Assembly: GCF_021462225.1 (NCBI RefSeq)
Contig: NC_061800.1
Span: forward strand, 15,298,749 to 15,362,748
Direction: 5' to 3'
Length of the DNA: 64,000 bases
Origin: Girardinichthys multiradiatus
Taxonomy: Eukaryota > Chordata > Actinopteri > Cyprinodontiformes > Goodeidae
Shown here in pieces: positions 9,416-21,379 of this stretch. Position numbers and translations under genes: made by a program. The notes beneath the pieces were generated by a model that saw nothing but the letters and a program-made list of their open reading frames with translations, ran no database searches and was not told where the DNA came from. Position 1 is the first letter of the stretch. Every line of letters starts with the position of its first letter.

Positions 9416-10980
9416 GACTGAAAGTTAAAAGTTGAAACAAAACCATTTAATTTGACTTATTTTAAACGTCCTTCTAATAGGTTTGTTTTGTCAGAATTTC
9501 GAGGGGAAATTGAATCAATTCATTATGGTCTCATTTTTCCATGTCACATAAACATGGCTTTTTACCAGCAGTGTGTCACTGTAATTATGTTTTAAAAATG
9601 TGTTGGAATTTAACTATTTTTTGTCAATTTTTGCATTTTGATTAAACATTGACTTAGAAATACTGTTAAAAATGTATAGATGTATAATGTTTAAATCAGT
9701 ACCGTGCAATTTAGAATCTATATTTAATCTTACACCCGTGTTTTTGTACTTTGGGAGTAAAAGTGAATAAAATCCATGAATGCATGCAGAACACATAAAA
9801 CTACACAGACAGTCAAAGTGCAACACTGAGATTTGAACCTTGTTGCTTCTTGCACTGTTCCACCATGCAGCCATAATGTTTTAGAAATATTTAACGGTAC
9901 CATATTAGGTGATGAGAGACTAAAATGAGTAGTAAAGATCTGGACCTCAGGTGTTTTTGATCTGCAATCAGATTCAATTTATCAACCTATTAATTTCTTT
10001 AGATGGAATAAAACTCATTTTGAAAGAGACAATTCAGAGAAACATGTACTTTTATCTGACAGTAAAGACTGTGGATAATTAGATTCAATGTTTTGTTTAA
10101 TGAATTAACCTGCAAACATATTCTCTGTCAGTCAGTGTTCCTCTCATTAGATGAATTACCAAGTTCTGAGTCTCAGTAGTTGACTGTGGCATCATATCAC
10201 GCCTGATGAAGGCTCATACTGTTTCTGTTGCCATTGTCATTGTAGCAGGCAGGGGGCTGAAGTAAGGGATTGTGTGATCTAATGAAGCCTACTGTCATCA
10301 GAGACTTCAGTCCCGGTCATGAAACTGACATCATCCCATTGCCTCATTTTAGAGTTGGGTGATAAACACTCCAGGTCAGACATCCCAAACTTTGATTGAA
10401 GTTAGAAAGGTTTGAATGTTGAAGGATGAAAAGAATTACTGAACATTTGGTACTAAAAAGGGTCTTCTTCCACTTTTGTAGAAAAACGGATATGTGAACA
10501 TGATCCCCATTTTAGAATTAGTTTACAAACATTTTTGAGACTGGAATCCTTATGAGTTAAACTTCAGATTTATTGATATCACGATATGATGTTGGGTATG
10601 TGTTTTGGATGGATATTGAATGGAAGTAAAGAAGCTTTGAGGGATCATTACAAAGCATCATGTTTGTGTTCCTGGCATATCCCATGAATACGTGAGAATT
10701 AACAGGAAGGACAAAAGTGTTTATGTCCCACAAGTATAAATGCTCCCTACAGTGAACTGCTCTACTTTTATTGTTAGCCTTACAGAAACATGATTTCTGT
10801 GCTGTTTGGAAAACTTTGAAATTTCATTTAATTATTTTCCAGGTCTGAATAAGTATAGAAAAAAATAAGAGTTTGAAAAAATAATTATTTAAATTTTTTA
10901 CATTATTCCCTACCCCAATGTCTAAATACTGTGTCCCTCTGTGTGTCCTCCATTTCTTCCTTCATTCTTTCCTTCCTTCC
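9416..10980. other. Intergenic sequence with a small repeat piece
   Basis: Mainly unassigned. At 9780-9880 a block reading toward TTTGAACCTTGTTGCTTC belongs to the same dispersed repeat as 22916-23155 (its 3' part). No gene is recognised. Confidence 0.4.
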
Positions 10981-10982
10981 TT

Positions 10983-11815
10983 GTACACTACTAACAAAAA
11001 AAAGTTAGCGATATTTTGCTTTCGCATTAACTTTATAGAAAAGATAAAAAGTTCACGCTACAAAAATATTATATTATGAAAGTAGGGCATTTACAATAGG
11101 AGCATGCAATGGTGGTCAATCAATGGTGATTGAGGCATGGCGTCTCACTCTTCATAAAGGGTTGCACTTGGGTCATTGAGGTTCTGAGGTACAGAGTTAC
11201 GAGCCTCTAGAGGGCAACTCAGCTGATCCTATAGGTGATTCAGGTCTGGAGAATGTGCAGGTCCCTCCATTCGAGGTACCCCGGTCTCCAGCAGCCGTTC
11301 CCTAATGATGAGACCTCGATGAGATGGAACATTATCATCCATGAAGATGAAATCAGGCCTATGTTGTTTATCAGGGGCACAATGACTGGATTACTGATGT
11401 TATTCAGGTAATATGTCTTGTCACTGTACCATTCACAAAGTGTAGGGCTGTTCTATATTGACTAGACACACCTGCCCACACTGTAACACCACCACCAACA
11501 AAGGCTCGTCTGGTATCAACATTGGCTGATGCATGGCGCTCTCCTTGATGTCTCAAACATTGTTGGCAGTCATCATTTCTGCTCAACATGAATCAATTTC
11601 ATCAGAGAACAGCGCTGAGGCCTACAAGTCCCTCGTCCAGTTTAAATTCTCCCTGGCCCATGGAAGATGATGATGCCTGTGCCTGCAGGTGTGGTCAGGT
11701 ACCCTTGCAGGTCGCCTAGAATGCAGACCAGGCTGATGTAAACGGTTTCAAATGAAGTGATGTAACACTTGGCTGCCTCTCACCTCCTCACTTGTTGATC
11801 AAGTGTTAAGTGTTG
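10983..11815 (-). mobile_element. Degenerate Tc1-like transposon, transposase on minus strand
   Basis: The left end TACACTACTAACAAAAA resembles a Tc1-type terminus. Minus-strand fragments spell a Tc1 transposase core: a block around Arg-His-Ala-Ser, then GGGVTVWAGV, then a His-Phe-Val-Asn-Gly-Thr turn. An open stretch of 61 codons (11589-11404) is part of this. The right half is missing, with many stops and frameshifts. Confidence 0.75.
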
Positions 11816-12479
11816 TCTTGGTCTTCCTTCCTTCCTTTATTCGGTCCATCCTTCCTTCCTTCATTTTTTGCTGAGTTTTGCATGTTTAAATTTTAAAAGG
11901 TGTCCGAATATTCTGTAATAAATTCATGGTTAACTTTTGTATTTTGCATTTTAAAATTAATGTACATGAGTGAGAAAGAATTAAAGCAAAGATATGAGAG
12001 CTCTGGAAAAGTAAGTGTGTAAAAGTATAACTTTTCCTTGAAAATTGTATAGTAATCTTGCAGGAATATATTATTACACTGTACACTGGCAGAAGGAGGA
12101 GATTGGTTTATCAAGCAGAACTCTTTCACCCTCTACTGGTAAAGTGCTTAATATTGCATTTAATCAGTTTGCATGAGATTAGGCATTGACAACCACATGC
12201 AATAACTGATTTAAAATTTGGATTCAGCAAGATGATCATTAAACCGTTTTATGGCCCAAATAATTTAAAAAATAATAATAATCGCACAAAATGAAAACTT
12301 AAGATATAATCAGCCATAAGTTTTAAAAATATTTAAAACAAACTGTTGAGACTTTTACCTTCAGGTCGGGGCTACAGAACGTTAATTGCAAAAACCAGCC
12401 ACCTAGATTGATACCATGCACCTATTCAACCTTGTCTTGCTCTTTTGTAAAAACATAACTTTTTATTTTCACTTCACCT
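11816..12479. other. Unassigned intergenic sequence
   Basis: Contains short TTCC-type simple repeats (about 11820-11870) and AT-rich DNA. No gene is recognised. Confidence 0.4.
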
Positions 12480-12536
12480 TTTTATATGTCTATATTTAAA
12501 AAATCTTAAGGGAGAGCAAAGTGTAACCTGACTACG

Positions 12537-12803
12537 ATGTCGGTTGAGGACATAGAAAACCTGTACATATTTGGACTTTTGATAACAGGATTTCTGCTTT
12601 TTGGAGTTGGTGATTACCCGGTTTATCAAGTGATTTGCAAAACGTGGGCGGCTGTTCAAAGCGTTCCAAAGCTGCCTGTGATGTTGGATGGAGTCTATAG
12701 AGCAATCAATACTGAGACTGAAATATTAAGAGAGCAGAATCGCAAGCTGGACACGATTCTTGAACAGAATCGCAGCCTGGCAGCGGTTGGACTCAGATGT
12801 TAA
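12537..12803 (+). CDS. Small membrane protein of the retroposon, copy 2
   Basis: An 88-codon open frame beginning MSVEDIEN. It has a hydrophobic segment at residues about 9-30 and a coil-forming charged helix at about 52-78 (block ILREQNRKLDTILEQN). It corresponds to residues 52-140 of the copy 1 protein. The upstream 51 residues are not recognisable, so this copy may be 5'-truncated or may use an internal start. The frame has stayed open despite many nucleotide differences from copy 1. Expression is unproven and the function unknown. Confidence 0.45.
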   Translation: MSVEDIENLYIFGLLITGFLLFGVGDYPVYQVICKTWAAVQSVPKLPVMLDGVYRAINTETEILREQNRKLDTILEQNRSLAAVGLRC

Positions 12804-12934
12804 AGGATATAATTTTGGAGAGGTTGTACGCTCGAGATATGCGGAAAGTACCAGAAATTTGGCTATTTGGATTCGCAATTGAGACATACCAGTAAAACTC
12901 TTAAGATGGTTGGAAATTCACAACTGCCTGATGA

Positions 12935-14637
12935 ACCCAACCAGTTAGATAAACTACAAGCATGTCTTGAAGACATAAAAACTTTACATTTTCTGCTTCC
13001 AAATTCAGACAAGACAGAAGTTGTCTGCTTAGTCAATCACTTAACCTGGATGGCATTAAATTGACCTCCGGTAATAAAGTAAAAAATATTGTTGTTATTT
13101 TTGACCAGGACATGTAATTTAAATCCCATATTAAACAGATTTCGAGGATTTCCTACTTTCACCTCCGGAACATTGCCAAAATTAGAAATATCCTATCTAG
13201 GAGTGACACTGAAAAACTAGTCCATGCATTTGTTACTTCAAGGCTGGACTATTGTAATTCTTTACTATCAGGATGTCCACAAAATGCAGTTAAAAACCTT
13301 CAGCTGATTCAAAATGCTGCAGCAAGAGTTCTGATGAAAATTAAAAAAAGAGATCATATTTCTCCTATTTTAGCTTCCCTTCATTGGCTCCCTGTTAAAT
13401 CCAGAATAGAATTTAAATTCTCCTCCTCACATATAAAGCCCTTAATGATCTATCTCCATCATACATCAGAGATCTGATTGTTCCATATGTTCCTAACAGA
13501 GCACATCGTTCTCAGACTGCAGGTTTACTGGTGGTTCCTAGAGTCTCTAGAAGTAGAATGGGAGGCAGATCTTTTAGTTATCAGGCTCCTCTCCTATGGA
13601 ACCAGCTCCCAGTTTTAGTCCGTTAGGCAGACACCCTGTCTACTTTTAAGGCTAGGCTTAAAACTTTCCTGTTTGATAAAGCTTATAGTTAGAGTGGCTT
13701 AGGTTATCCTGAGCTATCTCTGTATTTATGCTGCTATAGACTTAGGCTGCTGGAGGACATAATGACCACTTTCACCCTCTTCGCTACATTCTCACACTAC
13801 TCTCTAATTCTGCATTATTTGCTGTTATTTCAGCTTTTAACTTTGTTCTCTCTTTTCTCTTCCTAGAAGCTACACCTGGCCTGACTCTGTGTCTACCTGT
13901 GACACCTTTCTGGAGAGGGGCATCGTCCGAGCTTCTGCTGGCAACAACTTAATGCTCACCTTCTACAGATGATCCACATAGCCCTGTCTTTTAATGTTTA
14001 ACCATTTCTCTCTCCTAGACATGGCGATTGACTGAGCTTTTACTGTGACTAACTCTATGTGCTCTCTTTCAGACTCTAAACTTGAAAACTGGCTCAGAGT
14101 TTATCTGTTCTTTCTTTCTAGATGAAACAACTAAAGGAGCTACATCCATTAACATTTACTTCTCCTTCCCATAGAAAGTACTCCTGGATCAGTGCTTCTT
14201 TGTTCTCTTTGTGTTTCTGCTCTGTTCTCTCAAACCCCCAGTCGGTCGTGGCAGATGGCCGCTCACACTGAGCCTGGTTCTGCTGGAGGTTTCTTCCTGT
14301 TAAAAAGGAGTTTTTTCTCTCCACTGTCGCTACATGAATGCTCAGTATGAGGGATTGCTGCAAAGTCAACGCCAGTGACTGTCCACTGTCTCTACATGCT
14401 CATCCAGGAGGAGTGAATGCTGCAAGTCACTGACTCGATGTAATCTGCTGGGCTTCCTTAGATAGAAAAATGTTTTATGCAATTTGAATAAATAACTAAC
14501 TCTGACTGCACTGTTCAGTGGTTAGGATTAATTGGAATGTATGTACCTGACTTTTGTGAAGAGCCTTGAGACAACATCTGTTGTGAATTGGCGCTATATA
14601 AATAAAACTGAATTGAATTGAACTGAACTGAACCACA
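12935..14637 (+). mobile_element. L2-type LINE, C-terminal RT region and 3' UTR
   Basis: Broken plus-strand frames give the C-terminal reverse-transcriptase region of L2-type elements: a DNKTEV-like block (about 13000), LVHAFVTSRLDYCNSLLSG (about 13225), LQLIQNAAARVL and ISPILASLHWLPVKSRIEFK (13305-13420). The 3' UTR ends TTGGCGCTATATAAATAAA plus TTGAA/CTGAA units. Catalytic RT motifs lie upstream of the truncation. Stops and frameshifts make it inactive. Confidence 0.9.
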
Positions 14638-14974
14638 ACATTTATTGTTTTTCTATATCTGGCCCCCCAATGTGGCCTTGGCAACTTCTGCTAACTGGCT
14701 ATCGACAAAAAATCTCCTGGATGTTATATAAACACGACGCTCTTCCCCAGCACTCCCCTACCAGCTGTGTGCTGATAGGACTATGTGGCCGATGGATAAA
14801 ACTTCCACCTCTCTTCTCAAGGACAATGATCAGTGTTGACAGTCTAATTCTTGCAAACACAGTCTAATTCTTGCAAACACACTCAGACTTATATATATTC
14901 ACACCCTCAAGATTCCACTGTGCCCTTGCTAATACTTATGTGTGCGTTGCTTACCCTTGCTGAGGTTTTTGTAC

Positions 14975-15014
14975 TATTTCAGACTGTATTCTTCTAAGAA
15001 TACAGTCTGAAATA
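14975..15014 (+). ncRNA. Perfect hairpin in retroposon 3' region (copy 2)
   Basis: Nineteen-bp perfect arms (14975-14993 and 14996-15014) around a 2-nt centre. It occupies the same place as the hairpin at 1871-1908 of copy 1 and differs from it by compensatory changes at two pairs, so it is inherited rather than a fresh local inversion. Confidence 0.6.
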
Positions 15015-15285
15015 TGATTTTTTTTCCTCCTATCTTACTTTACCTAAATGTGTGATTTCATTACTTTTCATAGATTTTCAGATTTCACAGAAGGATTACC
15101 AGCAAAAGCCAATTATTATTAGTATTTTATTAGTTTTTCATTGATTTTTTGTTTTATCAGAAGGATTACCAGCGAAAAGTTTACCTAAAACTTTCTGACA
15201 AAACAAAGGGCACAATTAAATTTATAAAACAAAGGCTGTGAGCCAGAATTGCCCTAAACAAGACATTGTGATGGTGTTACAAGTC

Positions 15286-15291
15286 TTTATT
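15286..15291 (-). terminator. hpx: Hemopexin poly(A) signal candidate
   Basis: AATAAA on the minus strand 275 bp past the hemopexin stop codon. A second AATAAA at 15405-15410 is nearer the stop. Either could direct cleavage, and both would give a short 3' UTR. Confidence 0.55.
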
Positions 15292-15565
15292 CACCACTTT
15301 ACAAAATGAATCACAGAAAAACACCTTGAAAGGGCTCTTTGCATAGAGGGCCACAGAATGTATGAAAAGTAGAATCCCTTCTAAAAAAACAAGAAGTGTT
15401 GAGGTTTATTCTTGAGGTAAGATGCAGAATGGAAGCAAGTTGCATGAAACACTATTATCTGTCAGCCCATGTCAGCAGATGTAGGTGCATGTTTGTTTTT
15501 CAATGTTCCACTGTGTTGTATGTGATGTTCTGCACCATCCATTCAGTCCTTTCACAGACAGTTAC

Positions 15566-18500
15566 TCAATGATCACAGCCAAAAAGCTCCAGAGATACTT
15601 TGTGCTGCTCAGGCAGGGCCCTTGAGGCAACGAACAGCATAACGCTGTCAAAGTGGTAGAAGTGGTTTCCACGAATCACTTTAACTCCCCCAGGACCGCA
15701 CATGGCAGCATCCACCTTGTTCAGGACGGAGATGGGGCGCTTGTTAGAGGGAACGCGGGGGGTGGCACTCATGTCTACGTCATAGATGTCTTTACCTGGA
15801 GAGCAGTGGGGCGGGAGACACAGGAGAAGATGTTAGTGATATATGAAACTCAAGTAAGATTTAGCCAGAGTACCTTAGTCCTAAACTGTCTGAGAAGTGT
15901 GCAAATTAATTTAAGTATTTTCCATGTCTGAATAGGTGTGGGAATAGAATAATCCTTCCTTCCTCCCTCCCTCCTTCAGTCCCTTCCTTTCTTTTGTGGA
16001 AAGAAACCCCTTGTCTTTTTTTTTTCTTCCTGAAGGTCCTTCCTTCATTTTTAACTTACATGCTTACTTCTTTCCCTTCTTGTACTTTTCTATTTCTTTT
16101 TACTTATTTCTTTTCTTATTTTCCTTCCCCCTTGTGTCCGCTGTTCCTTTCTTCCTGTCCTTGCTCTTGCTTCCTTTGTTCTTTCCCTCTTCCTTCCTTC
16201 TCCTTGCTTTGTTCTTCCCTTCCTTCCCTCCCTTCTTCCTTCGTTCCTTCCTCTGTCCCTTCCTTCCTTCGTTCCTGTTTCTGGTTCTTGCAATATCCAC
16301 ATTTAAAGCCTAGACACGTAAAAAAATTATTTACCATAATAAGTATGAACTTAGTGAACCATAGTATTTTTATTTAGTATTAGTATATTAGTAATAAATA
16401 AATATGTATAGAATTTTTAAATATATATATTTTTACTTAGCCTTTATATGATGATTTACTAGTAAAAAAGCAAACATTTAAATAAATTTAATTAAAACAA
16501 ATCACTAATCATTGATTGCAATTGTTTTTCATTTCAATAATTTTAAATTTATGATTGTAATAATATATTTTGACGGCAAGTGTTTTTAATGCAATTTGGG
16601 CTTTCTTATAACAGCTTTCATCCAAACTGCCTCATGTAGATGCATTTAATATTTTATTATTAAGCTGAAGGGCTTATCTTGTTCAGTGTCAAGCATGAAC
16701 ATTTTTAAAAATGGTTTAAGCTATCACAGCCCAGGGGGGGATTCAAATTCATGTTTGTGTTCTGAAATCTTTGAATTTAAACATCTGGTTTAAATCTTCT
16801 GTACCTTTTTCTTGCAATTAGGCTTTTTATGCGGTCTTACCTTTGATGATGTGAGCAATGTGATGGTCTTGGCAGACAAATGCAGCATCAATGGGACCCT
16901 CAATGCCCAGTTCCTCTTTCACAGGCTTGGGGTAACCATCCAGGTGGGTGTGTGGCTCACCAACTTTGTAAACGTACAAATGGTCATCCTGGAAGGGACA
17001 GAGAGAGAGTTAGTTTTTACTGTTCAAGAGGACATGAAGACAGCTTCGGCTTGTTCAAACACCTAGTTATTACTTCACCTTGATCATGTAGAGATGATCC
17101 TGATAGGAGAAAACAGCATCGACCTCGCTGTGCAGCTCTTTGAAGGCGCTCTCGATGTTGTTAGATGTCAGTGTGTCGTTGTTATCTTTGCGGATAAAGT
17201 GGTGACCTGGAAAATGAAGGAATCGCTCAGGGAAGTTGGAAATGGTAACATTGATAAAACAATATTTGAAACTAGGTTGAACAATAATCCAGTTATCTAA
17301 AGACTAGTGATATACACTACCAGTCAAAGGTTTTAGATACACGTTCTCACTTGATGGGTCTCTTTACTTTCATGACTATTTACATAGTAGATTCTCACCA
17401 AAGGCAACAAAACTCTGAATGAACACACATGGAATTATGTAGTAAACAAAAAATGTGACATAACTCTAAACATTTGTATATTTTAGATTCTTCAAAATAG
17501 CAACCCTTTGATTTGATTACTGCTTTTCTCTCTTCCTTCCTTCGCCCCATGTGCTTCATGAGGTGGTCACCTGAAATGGTTTTCCAAAGAGTCTTGAAAG
17601 AACTTCCCAGAGGTTCATTGAGAGACGGCCAATATTAATATTTTAGTCATAACAGCAAAGGGTGGCTACTTTGACCTGTTATGCCCTAAGGGTTTTAGAA
17701 GCAATTTCCTCCTGAAATTACATTCCTGAAATAAATAAAGTATAGCTCCACAGTTATAAGGTCTACATGCAAACTTTTGGTACCTGTGTAAAGGTAAGAC
17801 ATTAAAGAATATTTTTTAAGTGGAAGCAATATTGCAACTGTTACCATGTCTGATTTATTTGTGATTAAACAAAAAACAAAAATCAAACACACCACACACA
17901 GCTCACAGTGGGTTCGTCAGGTTGAGGACTCTAAAATAGAAATACATATTTAAAGTTCTTTTACAATTTTTTGTTCGCTACATAATTCCATACGTGTTTA
18001 TTCACTGTTTTGATGCCTTCAGTGAGAATCTACATACAATGTAAATAGTCATAAACCTAAAGAAAACCATGGAATGAGAAAGTGCTTCTAAAACTTTTGA
18101 CCAGCAGTGTATTGATTGCCTTCTAGTTAAATTTTGATATTTATTAATGCAACTTATCCTTCTCTTTGCAGCTATTGAGAATAATAAACAATTTAACTTC
18201 TTTCTATGGCAGCAGAAACAGCCATTTAAAGGCAATCTTTGTTTATTTGTCTTAAGCAGTTTAAATAAATTGAATGTCTGTTGCTAATCTTTACAGTTCT
18301 ATATATCAATGAGTCTGTTTCTATAATAAACCAGTATTTATATGTGTTTTGTTTTGCATTTTTTCAGTGTAAATTCCAAATCTTGACCCTTCATTTTCAA
18401 CATAACAAAAAACACGTTGTTACTTCATTTAAGTTGGGAAATATGTAAATTACATGTGAATAAACCATAGAAACCTCATCAAAAGGTGACTTTTATAGTA

Positions 18501-21337
18501 GATTAATACATGGAGACAACAGTGTAATGACATCTGCTTAGAATAAACACTTGAATTATGAATAAAGAATGAGCATTTGTGTCATAAATCTGTTGAAAAA
18601 AGTAATGTAAAAACAAAATTGCATATGGTAATATAGATATTCAGATGTCTTATCTCACCTCTGAATGCGTAAAGGTCTCCGTCATCATCAGATGTGATAG
18701 CATCCAAGTGAACGCGGCTGCAGCGCTCTCTCTCCAGATGGTCGCTCTCATCACCTGAACAAGTAAAATCATATTTTACAACTTTGTATTTGCTTAGTGT
18801 GGCTTCAAAACTTACTCGAAGATGTGCACACAGAATCAAGAGATGTTTTAGCAGTACTAACAAATCCTTCAAACAGTTACTTAAAAACAGAGATGCACCA
18901 ATTCGGGTCTTCCTGGCAGATACTGATTTGTGGGGGGGGGGGTTTAGGTCTTGCCTGCAGATGCCAATTTTGAGTGATTCAGTTAGTAGTATACACCCAT
19001 AACTTTTTTTGAGTTTATTAAACTCAAAAAAAGTGATGGTGAATGGTGTTTAGAGACCAGAACTTGTAGAGGTTCTTGATAGTGATGCATCTAATGAATC
19101 TGCTTCTCTTCTTTTACTTTTCTTGTTTGATCTGCTGATCACTGACCAGAGCTGATCACAGGAAGTCTGCCTGATTCTGATCCATGTCAGATTTAGTGGT
19201 ACATCTCTGCCTCAAACAGGTTCTTATTTGCAAAAAGAGATCTGCTGATGCTGCAAATCATTTTTTTATGATTCCAGACAACAGGTTTTATGTCTGGTTG
19301 AACTCTTTGTAGACTATTGCTGTGAGTTATTAATGCAGCCAGTGTAGCATACGTTGCTCACATTTGTCTCTATGCAAACACGTACATGCATGTGCATAAC
19401 AAGCCCTACAATGGAAATACTTTGCTGCCATCTAGTGTTCAGAGTTGTGCCAAACTATATCCTAATTACCAAATTTGGACACTAAATCTATACATGTCTT
19501 ATATTCAAGTTAACTGTCCACATTCAAATTAGCATCTGCTTGATAGCAAAAAACACAAATAATTGACTCTTTATTATCACTGTAAGTAATTCGGGCAGCA
19601 GCGGGCATCACTGCTGACATCTCTTTTCCACTTACTGAACTTGGAGCACCTCATGAAGTAGTCACGGGCCTCTTTAGGGTATTTCCCGTGCACATCGCCT
19701 GTCTTTGGGTCGAACTTGGAGAACATGTGTCCGTGGAAGCAGTAGTAGTGCTCCATGAAGCGGAAAGCTGACGTGCAGTTCGGCATGGAGTCAAACTCTT
19801 TCTTCTCCACTGCCTTGGTTTTCACATTGTAGTGGTAAATATCGTCTTCTGTGATAAAACACAGGCAGAACTTAAAGTGTTAGAGGCATGCAAAGTTGGC
19901 TCTGGCTTAGGGTTGGCATTGCACACTGACCACAGGAGCTCAACCTGCAGAAACATACAACACATCCAGTAGAAAGTGTCTACACATGTTGCATTGTATA
20001 TACAGAAAATATAGGAAATTTATCAAAATGATTCTGAAAGCGCCAGAGGCAAAAATATGTATTTTCTCCTTAATAAGAGACGTTATCCAATTGGAATCAG
20101 ATGACTAAATCTGCACACTAACTCTTGAAGAAGATCACAGAGTCTTCGTCACACTCCGGCTTGGGACACTCCACAGCAGCATCCAGGTGGTCTGGGATTC
20201 CAGGGAAGACCTCAGAGATATCCTTGGGGTAGCCTGCTTCCAGCTTGTGTTGGTAGTACCTGAACACCTTGTTGTCCTGCATCAAATAGGCATCAGATTT
20301 AACCAACCATCACTACACAGACCATCACTTGAAAAGAACTTGCTGCATAACAGGAACTTCACGCTGTCTGTCTTTAAGCCTATGCATCTTGTTTTTAGAA
20401 TTTGTCTGCTTTGGATTAACAACATTGCTTTTCTGATTGTCTTTTTGGTGCAACATTCAACTGACTGGAAGATTTTTGCTAGACCATACCAGGAAGAAGA
20501 ACATGTGGTCGTGGTGGGTGGGATCGTCCTCATAGTGCATGCGGAAAGCAGCATCTACGTGGCCCAGATGGTGGTGGTCATCCAACTCGGCGAAAGACCC
20601 GTTTGACAGCTCTGCTTTGCCATGGAAGCCCTTAAACAGGTGGTCGCCTAACAGGAAATGCAAGCATATAATAGTAATAGAAAATTGCACTTTTTCTCCA
20701 TGACTTTCTGAAGAGCTTTTTTTGATATTTTTGAGAAAAATGAGTTGGGATCCCCAAATATTGAGTATAAAGGGACCCACCCTTGAAAAAGTAAGGGATT
20801 CCCTCCTCGTTCACTGCGACAGCATCCATTTCAAGGCCTTTACAGCGGTCAAGGACATCTGCAGAATTTAAGAAAATGATGTTAAAAAGACAGGAGTTTT
20901 CTCTGAAGATATGAAGATTATTTTCTTCTTTGTCACAATTATGTTTTTTGTAAACGTACCTGCATGGTGTTGGTGGTGATCCCTGCAAAAAATGTATAAA
21001 GAAACTTAGCTTTTCAGATTTCTTATTATTTTGTCCATAATTGTGTGATTGTACATTTAGGATTTTAATTGAAATTTGCAAAAAAGGGTCAAAGTCATTA
21101 ACAGCGCACCATAGTTTTACAAGCTTTTCAAATAAGCACTTTAAACTTAATTTGAGGTTAGTTGCAATTGATTACATAATAGCACCAGGCGCAATGAGCT
21201 TGCAGTTGCATAATATGTAGAAAATTCCCAAACTTCAATAAAATGTTTTTCATTTAAGTTAAAATCAAGGCTACTTACTGAGCCCATGTCAGAGCAAGAG
21301 CCAGGCATATAAACAGAATATGGGGCAGAAGCTTCAT
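15566..21337 (-). CDS. hpx: Hemopexin / Wap65 heme-binding plasma protein
   Basis: Ten coding exons on the minus strand, all with GT/AG ends and compatible phases: 21337-21279, 20982-20960, 20858-20781, 20647-20490, 20276-20123, 19848-19636, 18754-18659, 17206-17079, 16988-16841, 15795-15566. They total 428 codons, the usual length for fish hemopexin/warm-temperature-acclimation 65-kDa protein. A 19-residue signal peptide (MKLLPHILFICLALALTWA) is followed by a His-rich start. Hemopexin-type repeats with DAA/DAI motifs (VDAAF, LDAAVEC, VDAVF, IDAAF) recur through two propeller domains joined near residues 215-235. Cys residues are spaced as in the family, with N-glycosylation sites NGS, NCT and NDT. 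The family is secreted by liver and binds free heme. Which teleost paralogue (Wap65-1 or -2) this is cannot be settled here. No metalloprotease domain is present. Confidence 0.96.
15950..16290. repeat. Polypyrimidine (CCTT-type) tract in hemopexin intron 9
   Basis: Nearly pure C/T on the plus strand with repeated CTTCCTTCCTT units, hence purine-rich on the hemopexin sense strand. Open frames across it on both strands are low-complexity artefacts. Confidence 0.9.
17315..18109. mobile_element. Tc1-type nonautonomous element in hemopexin intron 7
   Basis: Termini CACTACCAGTCAAAGGTTTT and, inverted, CACTGCTGGTCAAAAGTTTT pair at 22 of 28 positions and are flanked by TA (17313-17314 and 18110-18111). 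The interior has a few transposase-like words (near 17545-17620) but no open frame. Confidence 0.85.
18888..19209. mobile_element. hAT-like terminal-repeat element in hemopexin intron 6
   Basis: The left end CAGAGATGCACCA and inverted right end CAGAGATGTACCA match at 12 of 13 positions. It is 322 bp long and non-coding. It contains a G-run (about 18932) and a perfect palindrome (19002-19034). An 8-bp target duplication is not clear, so the class is tentative. Confidence 0.6.
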
Positions 21338-21379
21338 GACGACTTGTCCTCTGATCCAGTAGGTTGGAGAGCAGGGCAA

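Larger units (their letters stand above)
12480..15050 (+). mobile_element. Small-ORF retroposon, copy 2, split by an L2 LINE
   Basis: 12480-12934 matches the ORF and following sequence of copy 1. 14640-15050 matches the next part of copy 1's 3' region, including ATTGTTTTTCT near the left, AACACGACGCTC in the middle, and the hairpin followed by ATGATTTTTTT and TACCTAA. The L2 LINE lies exactly between these two halves, with AACCCAAC before and AACCACAAC after as a possible imperfect target duplication. The LINE-type tail of copy 1 is not present here. Confidence 0.75.

Noticed and set aside
14841..14880. CRISPR-like or satellite repeat
   Set aside because: It is only two adjacent copies of a 20-bp unit; no array or spacers exist anywhere in the window.
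14975..15014. Perfect hairpin read as a recent template-switch event
   Set aside because: The same hairpin, with compensatory differences, exists in copy 1 of the element, so it is inherited.
16090..16377. Several open frames on both strands
   Set aside because: They are read-through of a CT/GA low-complexity tract in a hemopexin intron.
15566..21337. A matrix metalloproteinase (hemopexin-like domain)
   Set aside because: There is no zinc-protease motif or propeptide; a signal peptide leads directly into two hemopexin domains with the family length.
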